A stretch of DNA of 64,000 bases from Salinibacterium sp. SWN248 (GCF_015864575.1 NZ_JADYWW010000001.1:682001-746000), one strand, 5' to 3'; positions 1 through 9,798 are shown, numbered from the stretch's first letter. Numbers and translations: made by a program. Notes: generated by a model from the sequence alone, not told the origin.

Positions 1-281
1 GAGCCGCGCGCGCTGAAGCCGGCGGGCAAGAGTCCAGCGATTGCTTTGGCAGAGAGCGTCTTGCCCGAGCCCGATTCGCCGATCAGCGCAAGGGTTTCGC
101 CGGGCGCAATCGAGAAGTCGAAGGGTGCGACAACAACGCCAGCAGGCCCGTCGATCGTGAGTCCGGTAACGGCCACCTGAGCGGTCGAGTCGATGCCGGG
201 GCCAGTGCCCGAGCCGATGCTCGATCCGGAGCCCAAGCCGGCACCCGACGCGGGCACGTTTGTCATGCGGGTCTCGGTCAT
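1..281 (-). CDS. Peptide-type ABC transporter ATP-binding protein, N-terminal part
   Basis: This is the first 93 or so residues of an ABC ATPase; the rest lies beyond the window edge. The Walker A motif GESGSGKT is at residues 68-75, preceded by the usual beta-strand after a Gly/Ser-rich N-terminal extension of about 35 residues. The ATG overlaps the TGA of the upstream permease in an ATGA junction, so translation is probably coupled. A second ATG at codon 6 is an alternative start. By context it is the Dpp/Opp-type ATPase that energises the neighbouring permeases. Confidence 0.85.
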   Translation of the reverse strand, partial: MTETRMTNVPASGAGLGSGSSIGSGTGPGIDSTAQVAVTGLTIDGPAGVVVAPFDFSIAPGETLALIGESGSGKTLSAKAIAGLLPAGFSARG

Positions 282-1135
282 GAGCGTCCCGTTCTGGTCA
301 AGTTTTGGCCGAGCCAGTCGCCCACAAGGTTTGCTGCCGAAGCGACGCCGATGATGAGCAGGGCTGGCACAAGAACCGCTGCCGGGTTGTCGATCATGAT
401 GGCGCGACCGTCGGTGAGCTGGCGCCCCCAATCGGCCGTGCCGGGGGCAACGCCGACGCCCAAGAACGACAGCGACGAGAAGGCTACGAGTGCGAACGCC
501 ACATTGAGCATCGAGTTGGTGATGACGAGCGACCACACGTTCGGCAGTACCTGCGTGAACATGATGCGCGCCTTGGAGAGCGACAGCATTTGGGCTGCCT
601 CCACGAATGGTCGCGCGGCCTGCTCCATAACTCCGGCGCGCACAATGCGAATGTCCGAAGGTGAGAACAGCAGAATCAACAGCAGCACGGTCATCCAGTA
701 GCCAGCGCCGAAGACACCCGCGACCACGATCGCCGCCAGCAGCAGCGGAAGCGAGAACAGCAGGTCGGTCCAGCGGCCAATGATGAAGTCGATCGGGCCG
801 CGCAAATAGCCCGCAACCGTGCCGAGCAGAATGCCGAGCAGCATCGATCCGAGCGCAACACACACCGGACCGACGAGGGCGGATGCCGCTCCCGCGATCG
901 TGAGATCAAGCACGTCACGTCCGAGTTCGTCGGTGCCGAGAAGGTGACCAGGACTGCCCGGGGGCAGTAAGGAATCGAGGATCGACTGGGCCGTGGCATC
1001 CGGAGCAATCAGGTTGCCGAAGAGCACCAAGAAGGCGACGAGTCCGAGCAGGGCGAGCGACAACCACACGGCAACCGGATGCCGACGGCGCGACCGCGGA
1101 AGTTTCGCTAGAACGATAGCTTCGGTGCTGCTCAC
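278..1135 (-). CDS. ABC transporter permease, DppC/OppC family
   Basis: A 285-residue inner-membrane permease of the binding-protein-dependent type (BPD_transp_1). One N-terminal helix (about residues 22-44) is followed by a periplasmic segment containing LLGTDELGRDV, typical of DppC/OppC, and then the five-helix core. The cytoplasmic EAA loop begins EAAQMLSLSKARIMF; the family's usual Gly in this loop is Ser here. It overlaps the genes on both sides by four bases. It should pair with the DppB-like subunit to import peptides or a related solute; the substrate cannot be read from sequence. Confidence 0.9.
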   Translation of the reverse strand: MSSTEAIVLAKLPRSRRRHPVAVWLSLALLGLVAFLVLFGNLIAPDATAQSILDSLLPPGSPGHLLGTDELGRDVLDLTIAGAASALVGPVCVALGSMLLGILLGTVAGYLRGPIDFIIGRWTDLLFSLPLLLAAIVVAGVFGAGYWMTVLLLILLFSPSDIRIVRAGVMEQAARPFVEAAQMLSLSKARIMFTQVLPNVWSLVITNSMLNVAFALVAFSSLSFLGVGVAPGTADWGRQLTDGRAIMIDNPAAVLVPALLIIGVASAANLVGDWLGQNLTRTGRS

Positions 1136-2121
1136 TGAGCACTCTCCTTGGCGCGGATGCGGGGATCGAGGAAGATGTAGGCGAGGTCAGCCAGCAGCGC
1201 AATGATTGCAATCGTCACGGCCACGAGCAGGGTGAGCGCTTGCACGACGGCGATGTCCTTGAACAGCACGGAGCCTTGCAGCAGGGTGCCGAGGCCGGGC
1301 AGCGCGAACGTCGTTTCCGCGAGAACGGTGCCGCCGACCAGGAACGTCAGCACGAGGCTCGCACCGGTGACGATGGGGATGGCGGCGTTGCGCAGAGCGA
1401 TCAGGTGCACTTGGCGGTCGGGTAGGCCGCGCGCGCGACCAAAGGTTACATAGTCGGTTTCGAGTTCGCGCAGCATCGCGGTGCGAGTGAGTTTGAGGAT
1501 GATCGCGCCGAGCCCGAGCGCCAGAGTAATGGCGGGCAGCACGAGGTGCCAGAGGGTGTCGAGGCCGCCATCGCCCGCCCCGTAGACCGGAAAGATCGGG
1601 ACGTAGAACGCGAAGACGTAGAGAAGGAGGAGGCCGACGGCGAAGGTGGGCGCACTGAGGCCGACGATGCCGAAGCCAGTAGCGAAGCGGTCGATCCAGC
1701 TTCCCGAACGAACGGCGCTCTGAACGCCGAGGGGAACGGCCACGACGAGCGCGAGCAGAAACGCGAGTCCGCTGAGCGCGGCGGTGATTCCGAGGCGCGA
1801 GCCGATCACGTTCGAGACCGAATCTTGCAGGCGGATTGACTGCCCAAAGTCACCGGTGAGGGCGTTGCCCAACCAGATCAAATACTGCATATACAGCGGT
1901 TGATCGAGGTTGTATTGCGCGCGGATCGCGGCGATGGCTTCCGGCGATGATGCCCGGTTGCCGAGCAGGTTCTTGACGATGTCGCCGGGGGCGAGATGCA
2001 GCATCGAGAACACGATGATGGACAGCACCAGCAGGATGCCGATGGTGCCGAGCACGCGCACCACAAGCATGCGGCCCAAGGACCGTGCTTGTGATGCGCG
2101 TGCAATCGGGGTGATTGTCAC
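1132..2121 (-). CDS. ABC transporter permease, DppB/OppB family
   Basis: A 329-residue permease with an N-terminal helix, the LAPGD motif soon after it (typical of DppB/OppB), and the inner-membrane core with the EAA-type loop FGRARGLPDRQVHLIALRNA. The start is GTG at 2121, three bases after the stop of the substrate-binding protein. Its stop overlaps the start of the DppC-like gene. It forms the transmembrane channel with that subunit. Confidence 0.9.
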   Translation of the reverse strand: MTITPIARASQARSLGRMLVVRVLGTIGILLVLSIIVFSMLHLAPGDIVKNLLGNRASSPEAIAAIRAQYNLDQPLYMQYLIWLGNALTGDFGQSIRLQDSVSNVIGSRLGITAALSGLAFLLALVVAVPLGVQSAVRSGSWIDRFATGFGIVGLSAPTFAVGLLLLYVFAFYVPIFPVYGAGDGGLDTLWHLVLPAITLALGLGAIILKLTRTAMLRELETDYVTFGRARGLPDRQVHLIALRNAAIPIVTGASLVLTFLVGGTVLAETTFALPGLGTLLQGSVLFKDIAVVQALTLLVAVTIAIIALLADLAYIFLDPRIRAKESAQ

Positions 2122-2124
2122 AGA

Positions 2125-3720
2125 TTATCCAGCGGGGGTGAGCAGGGTCGGCCACGCGGAGATGAACGCGAATGAGCTGTAGCTACTCATGTCGATGTCC
2201 TTGGAGAACGCGGTTGCGGACTGTCCCCACCAGAGTGGAACGCTGATGATGTCTTCTGCCTGCAGCGTTTCGGCCTCGATGAGGAGGTCGATGCGGGCAG
2301 AGGGGTCGGTCTCAGCGCCGACACGTTCGAACAGCGAGAGAACTTCGGGGTTCTCGTAGTTCGAGATGTTGTAGTCGCCGAGCATGTACGTCGAGACCTC
2401 AGCGGGGTCGCCCAGCGTGGAGAAGTACCACATGAGGCCAACGCCGTAGCTGCTGTCTTGTTCGAGGCTCGCGAGCCATTCCTCGATGGGAACTTCACGC
2501 ACGTTCAGCGTGATGCCGATCTTGGAGAGGTTCTCGGCGAGCGACTGAGCGGCGGTGCCGAGCTGCGGTCCCGTGGAGGGGAACAGAATGTCGGTCTCGA
2601 AGCCATCCGGGTGGTCCGAGGCGGCCAGTGCTGCAGCAGCCGCGTCGAGGTCGAAGTCGTACTGCGGGATGGTCGCGAGCAGGTCGCGCGCATCGTCGGC
2701 GCTGTAGACGCTTCCGAGGGATTCGGGAGTCGCGATGGCAGTCGCTACTTCGCCGTGGCCGCGCAGCAGCTTGTCGACGATCGTGGTGCGGTCGACGCTG
2801 TGGGCGAATGCTTCGCGCACCTTCGGGTCGTTGAACGGCTCGAGGGCGGTGTTGAAATACATACCGACGTAAGAGAGGTCGTTGACGTAGTCGACGCGCA
2901 TGTTGTTGAGGTCTTCCCACTGGGTCGACTGCGCGAGTGGCACGTTGAACGCCACGTCGATGTCGCCAGACTGGGCGGCAAGAAGGCGAGTTCCCTCATC
3001 CGGGATGAACTTCACGTTGATGTTCTTCACCTCGGGAAGGTCGCCCCACCAGCTGTCAACGCGTTCGAAGTTAACGTGCGAGTCGGGCACGAACTCGGTG
3101 ACCTTGTAGGGTCCTGAGCCCAGGAGCAGGGCGCTGCTGGTGCCGACTTCGCCGTTGTTCTCTTCCCAGAACTTTTGCGAAGTGATGAAGGCCGCGCCAC
3201 CCGTGCTCATGTTGGCGGCGAATGCTGCATCAGGGGCCGAGAGGGTCACGGTGACTTCGAGGTCGCCGGTCTTCTCGACGCTCTCCACGCCACCCAAGTA
3301 GTACGAAAGGCCGGGCGAGCTGGTTTCGTCGCGCGCCTGCTCGAGGCTGAACACAACGTCATCGGCGGTCACCGGGGTGCCGTCTTGGAACATCGCATCG
3401 TCGCGCAGCTCGTAAACGTAGGTCACGTCATCCGGCTGGTCCCACGATTCGGCGAGGCCGGGCTGCAGGGCCCCGTCGGCGTCGATCGAGACGAGACCTT
3501 CCTGAGTGATGGAGGCGATGTAGTAGTTGAGGATGCCGCTCTCGGCACCCACATAGAGGCTCGAGAGGGAGCCGGGCAGAGCAACCGTGATGGTGTCAAT
3601 GTTGCCGTCGCCGGTGGGCGTGCTCGACGTGGCGCAGCCCGCGAGCAACAGGGCCGAGGCAGCGACGGCGACTGTGGACGCCCGAGCCCCCTTAGTCAGG
3701 GTGGAGTTAGTCGATCTCAT
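2125..3720 (-). CDS. Peptide-type ABC transporter substrate-binding lipoprotein (SBP_bac_5)
   Basis: A 531-residue extracellular solute-binding protein if translated from ATG 3720. The N-terminus is a lipoprotein signal: basic start, hydrophobic VAVAASALLLAGC, lipobox Cys near residue 26. The body matches the family-5 (DppA/OppA) fold, including the region YVYELRDDAMFQDGTPVTADDVVFS near the N-terminal third. A GAAAGG sequence at 3733-3738 could be its ribosome site, 12 bases upstream, which is rather far. The reading frame is open all the way upstream into a LysR gene (see that entry), so a fused product is possible. It is the first gene of the transporter operon. Confidence 0.85.
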   Translation of the reverse strand: MRSTNSTLTKGARASTVAVAASALLLAGCATSSTPTGDGNIDTITVALPGSLSSLYVGAESGILNYYIASITQEGLVSIDADGALQPGLAESWDQPDDVTYVYELRDDAMFQDGTPVTADDVVFSLEQARDETSSPGLSYYLGGVESVEKTGDLEVTVTLSAPDAAFAANMSTGGAAFITSQKFWEENNGEVGTSSALLLGSGPYKVTEFVPDSHVNFERVDSWWGDLPEVKNINVKFIPDEGTRLLAAQSGDIDVAFNVPLAQSTQWEDLNNMRVDYVNDLSYVGMYFNTALEPFNDPKVREAFAHSVDRTTIVDKLLRGHGEVATAIATPESLGSVYSADDARDLLATIPQYDFDLDAAAAALAASDHPDGFETDILFPSTGPQLGTAAQSLAENLSKIGITLNVREVPIEEWLASLEQDSSYGVGLMWYFSTLGDPAEVSTYMLGDYNISNYENPEVLSLFERVGAETDPSARIDLLIEAETLQAEDIISVPLWWGQSATAFSKDIDMSSYSSFAFISAWPTLLTPAG

Positions 3721-4797
3721 GCGAAGTTCGTGCCTTTCGGTGAGCGTTACAGGAGGTGTAAAGGGAGGGGATGCAAATTTCGCGCGTTGGAGGTGCGAGT
3801 GCTGTGACAGTGCCGCGCGGTCACTGTTGGTTTTCCGGGCCACCTCTCGCATGGCTAGCAGCCGAAGGGCCACTGCGATGCTTGGAGTGTCGGCTGAGTC
3901 GTCGAGCGTTGTCGCATAGATGCGTCGACGAAGTTTGGGCTGCAACTCGAGGGCCACGACGCCGTCTGGCAAGGCGGTAGTGGCCAAGGCGAGTTCTGAG
4001 AGGAACGTCACACCGATGCCGGATGCCACGAGCGCGAGTGCCGCGCCGGTGGTCGTCACGTCGTGCCGCAGGGTGGGTTTTTCGCCCAGCCCAGTCGCGA
4101 CGGCAACCAGTTGCTCGGTGCAGGTAGCCGGGCCGCCGATCCACGTAAACGGAAGCAGCCCCGCGACACTCGCTGACGCTCCGAGCTGATCGGCGGTGGC
4201 CCGAGGCACAATCGCGAGCACGTTTTCGGAGAGCAGGAAGCGCGATCGCAGTCCCTCCGGGCTCGTGTGCGAGCTCGATGCGATGGTGTGGTCGCTCGCG
4301 TAGCGGTAGTCGAGGGCGATGTCGGCGCGACCTTCGGCGACGGCGCTGAGGGCGGCATCCGGTGCGGCTTCGCTGAATTCGACGTGGATGCCCGGAAACT
4401 CGCGATCGAGCCGCGAGAGTAGCGGCGCGATGATGCTGGCGACGGCGGCCGGGAACGCGGCGAGACGCACGGCGCCCCGGTCGAGCCCGAGGTGCGCGCT
4501 GAGGTCGCTCGCGGCGGCGGTGACGGCGGCATCGATGCGGGGCGCGTGGCGGGCGAGCAGGGCACCGGCTTCGGTGAGTTCCATGCCGCGCGGGGTGCGT
4601 GCGACGAGGGCGATGTTCAGGCGAGCTTCGCTGCGCTTGAGGTGCTGGGTGATGGCGGGCTGGCTGAAGCCGAGTCTTCTGGCTGCTGCCGAAACGCTAC
4701 CGGTCTCGTGGATGGCGACGAGGATGCGCAGCATGTGAAGGTCGAGCGCGCGCGTCAGTTCGTCAAGGGTGGCGGATTCCTGCGGTGCGGCCTGCAT
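3721..4797 (-). CDS. LysR-family transcriptional regulator without its own stop codon
   Basis: The N-terminal winged helix (about residues 17-77) contains ILVAIHETGSVSAAARRLGF and the recognition helix SQPAITQHLKRSEARL. It is followed by a LysR substrate-binding domain to about residue 320, the usual family length. No stop codon follows. The frame continues for roughly 35 residues of non-conserved sequence straight into the lipoprotein signal of the substrate-binding protein, giving an 890-residue open frame to 2125. Either the regulator has lost its stop, or a sequencing or assembly frameshift hides one. I infer that it controls the downstream peptide transporter. The end coordinate marks the base before the next gene's ATG, not a stop codon. 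Confidence 0.8.
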
Positions 4798-4828
4798 AAC
4801 GACACCTTATGGGTAAACACCACCTACA

Positions 4829-4836
4829 TAACGTTA
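4829..4836. promoter_or_regulatory. Candidate LysR operator core
   Basis: TAACGTTA is a perfect 8-bp palindrome in the short region between the LysR gene and the divergent lipoprotein gene, within AT-richer sequence. LysR proteins usually bind such dyads next to their own gene; this one is only a guess. Confidence 0.25.
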
Positions 4837-4908
4837 CAGAATGATTAACTTTGGCTATGGGGCGCGACGCAACCCATTCGGGGGCAGGCCGAATCGCAAC
4901 CGGAAACG

Positions 4909-4914
4909 TACTCT
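4909..4914 (+). promoter_or_regulatory. -10 box for leaderless lipoprotein gene
   Basis: TACTCT lies six bases before ATG 4921 and there is no Shine-Dalgarno sequence, so transcription probably starts at or next to the start codon. Confidence 0.55.
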
Positions 4915-4920
4915 TAATTC

Positions 4921-5991
4921 ATGACAAGTTCTCGACGTCTGCCCGCACTCATCTCGGGCGCCGTAGCTCTTTCCCTCGTTCTGGGCGGTTGCTCACTCGT
5001 CGATCAAGCTTCCGACGTGGTCGCTTCAGCAGGGGGTGATGTGCTCGCTCACGCCGTACTTGCGGCGACGGTCGCCGAACTCGAGAGTCTTGATGGGGTG
5101 GAAGCGGCGTCTTACGAGCTCCAAGCCGACACTTATCTCGGGAACATCGGCAGAGTCAGTGTGGTCGCTACGTCGGCTATCGACGGCGCCCAATTGGGGC
5201 AGCTCTCGGAACAGTTTCGTGACGGCTATGCCGCGATCGGACAGGTGGCGGTTGAACCCCACTTCAGTCTGACTCTGGCGGAAGACGCCACAGGAAAGTT
5301 CGACCTCTGGGAGGTTCCGGAATCGAATGAGAGCTTTGTTGAGAACTTCGAATTCTGGCGGGCCGCGTCAGCAGCGGTCGACACCGAGCTGTGGCTCGAA
5401 ATTTTTCCGGGCGATGGCTGGACGCTGGGGGCTCGGTCGATCGCGATTCCGGATCAGGCAGATTTCGAGGAGGCAACTGATCGCGTGATTGCGAACTACG
5501 GCGCTCTCCAAGAGGTGGAGCTTGTCGAGGATGATCGCCAGAATTACTGGCAGCTTGCGGGCATCCAATCGGTGGGGGAGCTTGCGCCACTGACGTTCGT
5601 CGAGCTCGTGAGTGAGCTGCGCACAATCATGCCGCTTTTCTTTTACCCGGTGGAGTCGGATGCCGTCAGTGGCGACGCGGACTTTCCGGAAGGATTCCAA
5701 GTTGCTTGGGTGCCACCCGGCGCGGACTACGGCCTAACATCGGTCATCGTTTCCAGCAACGAATACACCGATGAATCGCGCAGCAACGCTATTCGGGCTG
5801 CGACTCGCACGAGCGAAATTGAGGGAGTCAACTTTCAATTCGCCACGAGTGATCGGGGTTTCTGGATGCACACTTCCGCTTGCGATGGCTCTGTAGAGGT
5901 CACCGCCGACGATGACCTCTTCTTCGAAGATGTCGCAACCTCCGGCGCCAAGCTGTTTGAGGGTGCAGGCCCTGGCGCGTGCTTCCCGTAA
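4921..5991 (+). CDS. Uncharacterised lipoprotein, tandem paralog 1
   Basis: A 356-residue secreted lipoprotein: positively charged start, hydrophobic ALISGAVALSLVLGGC, lipobox Cys near residue 23. I do not recognise a named domain. It is a clear paralog of the next gene: both share the order of acidic, aromatic-rich segments, the block FQFATSDRGFWMHTSACDG near the C-terminus, and a Cys-containing end (AGPGACFP). The C-terminal cysteines could form a disulfide. The preceding TACTCT box and absent ribosome site suggest a leaderless mRNA. Function unknown. Confidence 0.85.
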   Translation: MTSSRRLPALISGAVALSLVLGGCSLVDQASDVVASAGGDVLAHAVLAATVAELESLDGVEAASYELQADTYLGNIGRVSVVATSAIDGAQLGQLSEQFRDGYAAIGQVAVEPHFSLTLAEDATGKFDLWEVPESNESFVENFEFWRAASAAVDTELWLEIFPGDGWTLGARSIAIPDQADFEEATDRVIANYGALQEVELVEDDRQNYWQLAGIQSVGELAPLTFVELVSELRTIMPLFFYPVESDAVSGDADFPEGFQVAWVPPGADYGLTSVIVSSNEYTDESRSNAIRAATRTSEIEGVNFQFATSDRGFWMHTSACDGSVEVTADDDLFFEDVATSGAKLFEGAGPGACFP

Positions 5992-6031
5992 AGATCCGCT
6001 CGATTCTCGCGTGCTATACGAAAGCAAAACG

Positions 6032-6037
6032 TAAGCT
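6032..6037 (+). promoter_or_regulatory. -10 box for second lipoprotein gene
   Basis: TAAGCT lies six bases before ATG 6044. The stretch from AAACGTA to the ATG resembles the one before gene 4921, so promoter and gene were probably duplicated together. Confidence 0.5.
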
Positions 6038-6043
6038 TGAGTC

Positions 6044-7156
6044 ATGAATTTTCCTCGGCGCGTGACGAGCATGGTGACGGCCGTCGTTCTGCTCGCGCTC
6101 GGTGGGTGCACTGCGCTCGGTGATGAGGCATCCGACCTCGGCATCGAGGGGTTCTCCGAATCGCAGCAGCGCGATTTCATGGAAAGCCTCGTCCAGCTCA
6201 GGAGGATCCCGGGGGTGAGCGAGGTGTCGTGGACGGCAACTCCGAACCCCTTCTGGGAGAGCTTCGCGACGATCGAGGTGGGTGTGAGCGAGGCTTTCGC
6301 GGAGCAGCAATTGGGGGTAATCGCCTCGACCATGAATCAGTACGACGGCAACGGTGAAGGCCCTGGGCTGCCGATCTCGTTCAGCATCCGGCTCGACGGC
6401 GACGACGATGCCGGGTTCACTGTGTCGGGCCTCGGCCTTCCTCGCGATGACGTCGTCGAGAACTATCGTTACTGGCGCGAAATTACAGCCGTGATGGAAC
6501 TCGATATGAGGATGAATCTCCAAACGACCGTCTTTTTCAGGGACGATTACATGCGCGTGATTTCGGCTCCGACCGACACTCACCCGTCGCAGCCGCTACG
6601 CCACGTGATCGACCACTACGACGCGCTTGCGGCCCTCACTTCTCCTGAAGGCAATCCCGCTGGTGCGCTCTCCGCAGCGGGCAACGGAGTATTTGAATTC
6701 TGGTCCGTTCCGGGATTGCAATCGTCGGGTTCGCTTCCGCCGCGCGAGGTGCTTGATCTTGCGGAGCGGCTCAGCGGCTTATTTTCGTTGCGCACCAATG
6801 CGTGGCTCACGGCTGAGCCTGACGACGGCGATAGTTTCCCCGAAGGCGCCGGGATCCGCTGGGACGCCGACCCCACAGCGCAGCAGGGCCGCCAAGTGGA
6901 TCTACTTTTCTCGGAATACCACGAGGAAGATTGGCCCGCGATTGTCGCTGCTGCCGCAGCTTCCTCTCAACTCGCCGGCTTCCATTTCCAATACTTCTCC
7001 TTCGACCGAGACTTCTCCTTCCATACCTCGACCTGCGAGGGAACAGTCCAGAAAACAGCCGACGATCAAGCACTCTTTGACGCGATCCAGGCGAGCGGCG
7101 TAACACTGCTGGATGGCGCAGCACCGGGGCAGTGCATCCCCGACTTTTATGAGTGA
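6044..7156 (+). CDS. Uncharacterised lipoprotein, tandem paralog 2
   Basis: A 370-residue lipoprotein with a signal ending LLALGGC (Cys near residue 22). It is homologous along its length to the gene at 4921. The conserved C-terminal block here reads FQYFSFDRDFSFHTSTCEG, and the end is APGQCIPDFYE. It has its own TAAGCT -10 box and no visible ribosome site, so the two copies may be transcribed separately although only 52 bases apart. No catalytic motif is visible. Surface-exposed and family-specific is as far as the sequence goes. Confidence 0.85.
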   Translation: MNFPRRVTSMVTAVVLLALGGCTALGDEASDLGIEGFSESQQRDFMESLVQLRRIPGVSEVSWTATPNPFWESFATIEVGVSEAFAEQQLGVIASTMNQYDGNGEGPGLPISFSIRLDGDDDAGFTVSGLGLPRDDVVENYRYWREITAVMELDMRMNLQTTVFFRDDYMRVISAPTDTHPSQPLRHVIDHYDALAALTSPEGNPAGALSAAGNGVFEFWSVPGLQSSGSLPPREVLDLAERLSGLFSLRTNAWLTAEPDDGDSFPEGAGIRWDADPTAQQGRQVDLLFSEYHEEDWPAIVAAAAASSQLAGFHFQYFSFDRDFSFHTSTCEGTVQKTADDQALFDAIQASGVTLLDGAAPGQCIPDFYE

Positions 7157-7181
7157 GCGGGTGACATCCGTGCATCGGCGT

Positions 7182-7205
7182 GCGGGCCCCGGCGCGTGCA
7201 TTCCT
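7182..7205 (+). pseudogene. Relic of a third lipoprotein-paralog C-terminus
   Basis: In one frame these bases read AGPGACIP, almost the same as the C-terminal AGPGACFP of the gene at 4921 and close to APGQCIP of the gene at 6044. No open frame connects to them. It may be the leftover of a lost third copy or of unequal recombination; the stretch is short, so chance cannot be excluded. Confidence 0.4.
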
Positions 7206-7223
7206 GAGCAGCAACCCAGCACA

Positions 7224-7241
7224 GTCACGCCTAGGGCGAAC
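7224..7241 (+). promoter_or_regulatory. ClgR-type binding site upstream of clpC
   Basis: The 18 bases ending CGCCTAGGGCGAAC match the published Corynebacterium ClgR consensus (WNNWCGCYNANRGCGWWS, from memory) at every constrained base except the outermost W. ClgR activates clp genes in actinobacteria. The site sits 80 bases before the clpC ATG, a suitable distance for an activator. Confidence 0.65.
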
Positions 7242-7320
7242 AGCGGACTATTTCGCGATTTCTCTGGTTAGTCTCTTTACATCGGTACCGAATCTGTAGC
7301 GGTATCTAAGGAGTGAAGAG

Positions 7321-9798
7321 ATGTTTGAGAGATTTACCGACCGCGCCCGTCGTGTAGTCGTTTTGGCCCAAGAAGAGGCCAAGATGCTCAACCACAACTA
7401 CATCGGCACAGAGCACATTTTGCTTGGCCTCATCCACGAGGGTGAAGGCGTTGCCGCAAAGGCGCTTGAGTCTTTGGGTATTTCGCTCGACTCCGTGCGC
7501 GAGCAAGTGCAAGACATTATTGGCCAGGGTCAGCAGCAGCCGACCGGCCACATCCCCTTTACGCCGCGTGCCAAGAAGGTACTTGAGCTGAGCCTGCGCG
7601 AAGCACTGCAGCTTGGTCACAACTACATCGGCACCGAGCACATCCTGTTGGGCCTCATCCGCGAGGGTGAAGGCGTTGCCGCTCAGGTGCTCGTGAAGCT
7701 CGGCGCTGACCTCAACAAGGTTCGCCAGCAGGTCATCCAGCTCCTCGGTAGCTTCCAGGGCAAAGAGGCCGTTGCCGTTGGTGGTAACGACGCTGCGCCC
7801 GACAAGGGATCGCAGGTTCTTGACCAGTTCGGCCGCAACCTCACTCAAGCGGCTCGCGATGGCAAGCTCGACCCCGTTATTGGTCGCGAGAAGGAGATGG
7901 AACGCGTTATGCAGATCCTCTCCCGCCGCACCAAGAACAACCCCGTGCTCATCGGTGAACCCGGTGTCGGAAAGACGGCTGTTGTTGAAGGCCTCGCCAA
8001 CGCGATTGTTGCCGGCGACGTTCCCGAGACGCTGAAAGACAAGCAGCTCTACTCACTCGACCTCGGAAGCCTCATCGCTGGTAGCCGCTACCGCGGTGAC
8101 TTCGAAGAGCGCCTCAAGAAGGTCACCAAGGAGATCCGCACCCGCGGCGACATCATCGTCTTCATCGACGAGATCCACAGCCTCGTGGGTGCCGGCGCTG
8201 CTGAAGGTGCCATCGACGCAGCCTCCATCCTCAAGCCGCTTCTGGCTCGTGGCGAGCTCCAGACCATTGGTGCGACGACCCTCGACGAATACCGCAAGCA
8301 CTTTGAGAAGGATGCCGCGCTTGAGCGCCGCTTCCAGTCCGTGCAGGTGCACGAACCTAACCTGCCGCACACCATCAACATCCTTAAGGGACTGCGCGAC
8401 AAGTACGAGTCGTTCCACAAGGTATCCATCACTGACGGTGCCATTGTTGCCGCAGCGAACCTCGCCGACCGTTACGTCGCCGACCGTTTCCTGCCAGACA
8501 AGGCCATCGACCTGCTCGACGAGGCCGGCGCACGTCTGCGTCTGTCGATCCTGTCGGCACCTCCTGAGCTGCGCGAATTCGACGACAAGATCGCCGACGT
8601 TCGCTCGCGCAAGGAAGGCGCCATCGAAGACCAAGACTTCGAGAAGGCCGCTAGCCTGCGAGACGAAGAGAAGAAGCTCCTCGGCGAGCGTCTTCGCCTC
8701 GAGAAGCAGTGGAAGTCGGGCGACGTTGGCGCGAGCGGAATCGTGGATGAAGGTCTGATTGCCGAAGTTCTGGCAGCAGCAACCGGCATCCCCGTCTTCA
8801 AGCTCACCGAAGAAGAGTCCAGCCGCCTTATCTTCATGGAGAAGGCACTCCACATGCGCGTCATTGGTCAAGAGGAAGCCATCTCGGTTCTCTCCAAGAC
8901 CATCCGTCGCACGCGTGCCGGCCTCAAGGACCCCAACCGTCCGAGTGGTTCGTTCATTTTCGCCGGTCCGACCGGTGTTGGTAAGACTGAGCTCGCGAAG
9001 GCTCTTGCAGAGTTCCTGTTCGACGATGAGTCGGCCATGATCTCGCTCGACATGAGTGAGTACGGCGAAAAGCACACCGTTTCACGTTTGTTCGGTGCCC
9101 CTCCCGGATTCGTTGGATTCGAAGAGGGTGGCCAGCTCACCGAGAAGGTGCGCCGCAAGCCATTCAGTGTTGTGCTGTTCGACGAGATCGAGAAGGCTCA
9201 CCCCGACATCTTCAACTCGCTCCTGCAGATCCTCGAAGAGGGTCGCTTGACCGACGGTCAGGGTCGCGTGATCGACTTCAAGAACACCGTCATCATCATG
9301 ACCACCAACCTCGGCACGAAGGACATCACCGCTGGCCCCATGGGCTTCCAGGTGGAAGGTGACTCGGCAACAAGCTACGACCGCATGCGCGGCAAGGTTG
9401 TTGAAGAACTCAAGAAGCACTTCAAGCCTGAGTTCCTCAACCGTGTTGACGAGACCATCGTCTTCCCGCAGCTGAGCAAGCCAGAACTGTTGCAGATCGT
9501 TGACCTCTTCATCAAGCGTCTCTCAGAGCGCATGATGGATCGCGACCTCACCGTCGAGATCACTGTTCCCGCGAAGGAGCGTCTCATCGAAGTTGGGTTC
9601 GACCCCACCCTCGGTGCACGACCGCTTCGCCGCGCAGTGCAGCACGAAGTGGAAGACGCGCTCAGCGAGAAGATCCTTCACGGCGAGCTCAACGCCGGCG
9701 ACCACGTACACGTTGACTTCGTTGACAACAAGTTCGTGTTCGTCACGAGCCGCCAGCCGGGTCTCCCCGAAAAGGAGCCGGCCGAGGTCGAGGCCTAA
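7321..9798 (+). CDS. clpC: ATP-dependent Clp protease ATP-binding subunit ClpC
   Basis: An 825-residue AAA+ unfoldase that feeds substrates to ClpP. Two Clp_N repeats occupy residues 1-143; each contains [14 protein letters not shown]. The first AAA module has Walker A GEPGVGKT (212-219) and Walker B VFIDEIH. A UVR-type middle domain lies near residues 421-460. The second AAA module has GPTGVGKT (about 550-557) and the C-terminal D2-small domain. Length and domain order are those of a complete actinobacterial ClpC. A strong AAGGAG ribosome site precedes the ATG and a ClgR-type site lies upstream. Confidence 0.98.
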   Translation: MFERFTDRARRVVVLAQEEAKMLNHNYIGTEHILLGLIHEGEGVAAKALESLGISLDSVREQVQDIIGQGQQQPTGHIPFTPRAKKVLELSLREALQLGHNYIGTEHILLGLIREGEGVAAQVLVKLGADLNKVRQQVIQLLGSFQGKEAVAVGGNDAAPDKGSQVLDQFGRNLTQAARDGKLDPVIGREKEMERVMQILSRRTKNNPVLIGEPGVGKTAVVEGLANAIVAGDVPETLKDKQLYSLDLGSLIAGSRYRGDFEERLKKVTKEIRTRGDIIVFIDEIHSLVGAGAAEGAIDAASILKPLLARGELQTIGATTLDEYRKHFEKDAALERRFQSVQVHEPNLPHTINILKGLRDKYESFHKVSITDGAIVAAANLADRYVADRFLPDKAIDLLDEAGARLRLSILSAPPELREFDDKIADVRSRKEGAIEDQDFEKAASLRDEEKKLLGERLRLEKQWKSGDVGASGIVDEGLIAEVLAAATGIPVFKLTEEESSRLIFMEKALHMRVIGQEEAISVLSKTIRRTRAGLKDPNRPSGSFIFAGPTGVGKTELAKALAEFLFDDESAMISLDMSEYGEKHTVSRLFGAPPGFVGFEEGGQLTEKVRRKPFSVVLFDEIEKAHPDIFNSLLQILEEGRLTDGQGRVIDFKNTVIIMTTNLGTKDITAGPMGFQVEGDSATSYDRMRGKVVEELKKHFKPEFLNRVDETIVFPQLSKPELLQIVDLFIKRLSERMMDRDLTVEITVPAKERLIEVGFDPTLGARPLRRAVQHEVEDALSEKILHGELNAGDHVHVDFVDNKFVFVTSRQPGLPEKEPAEVEA

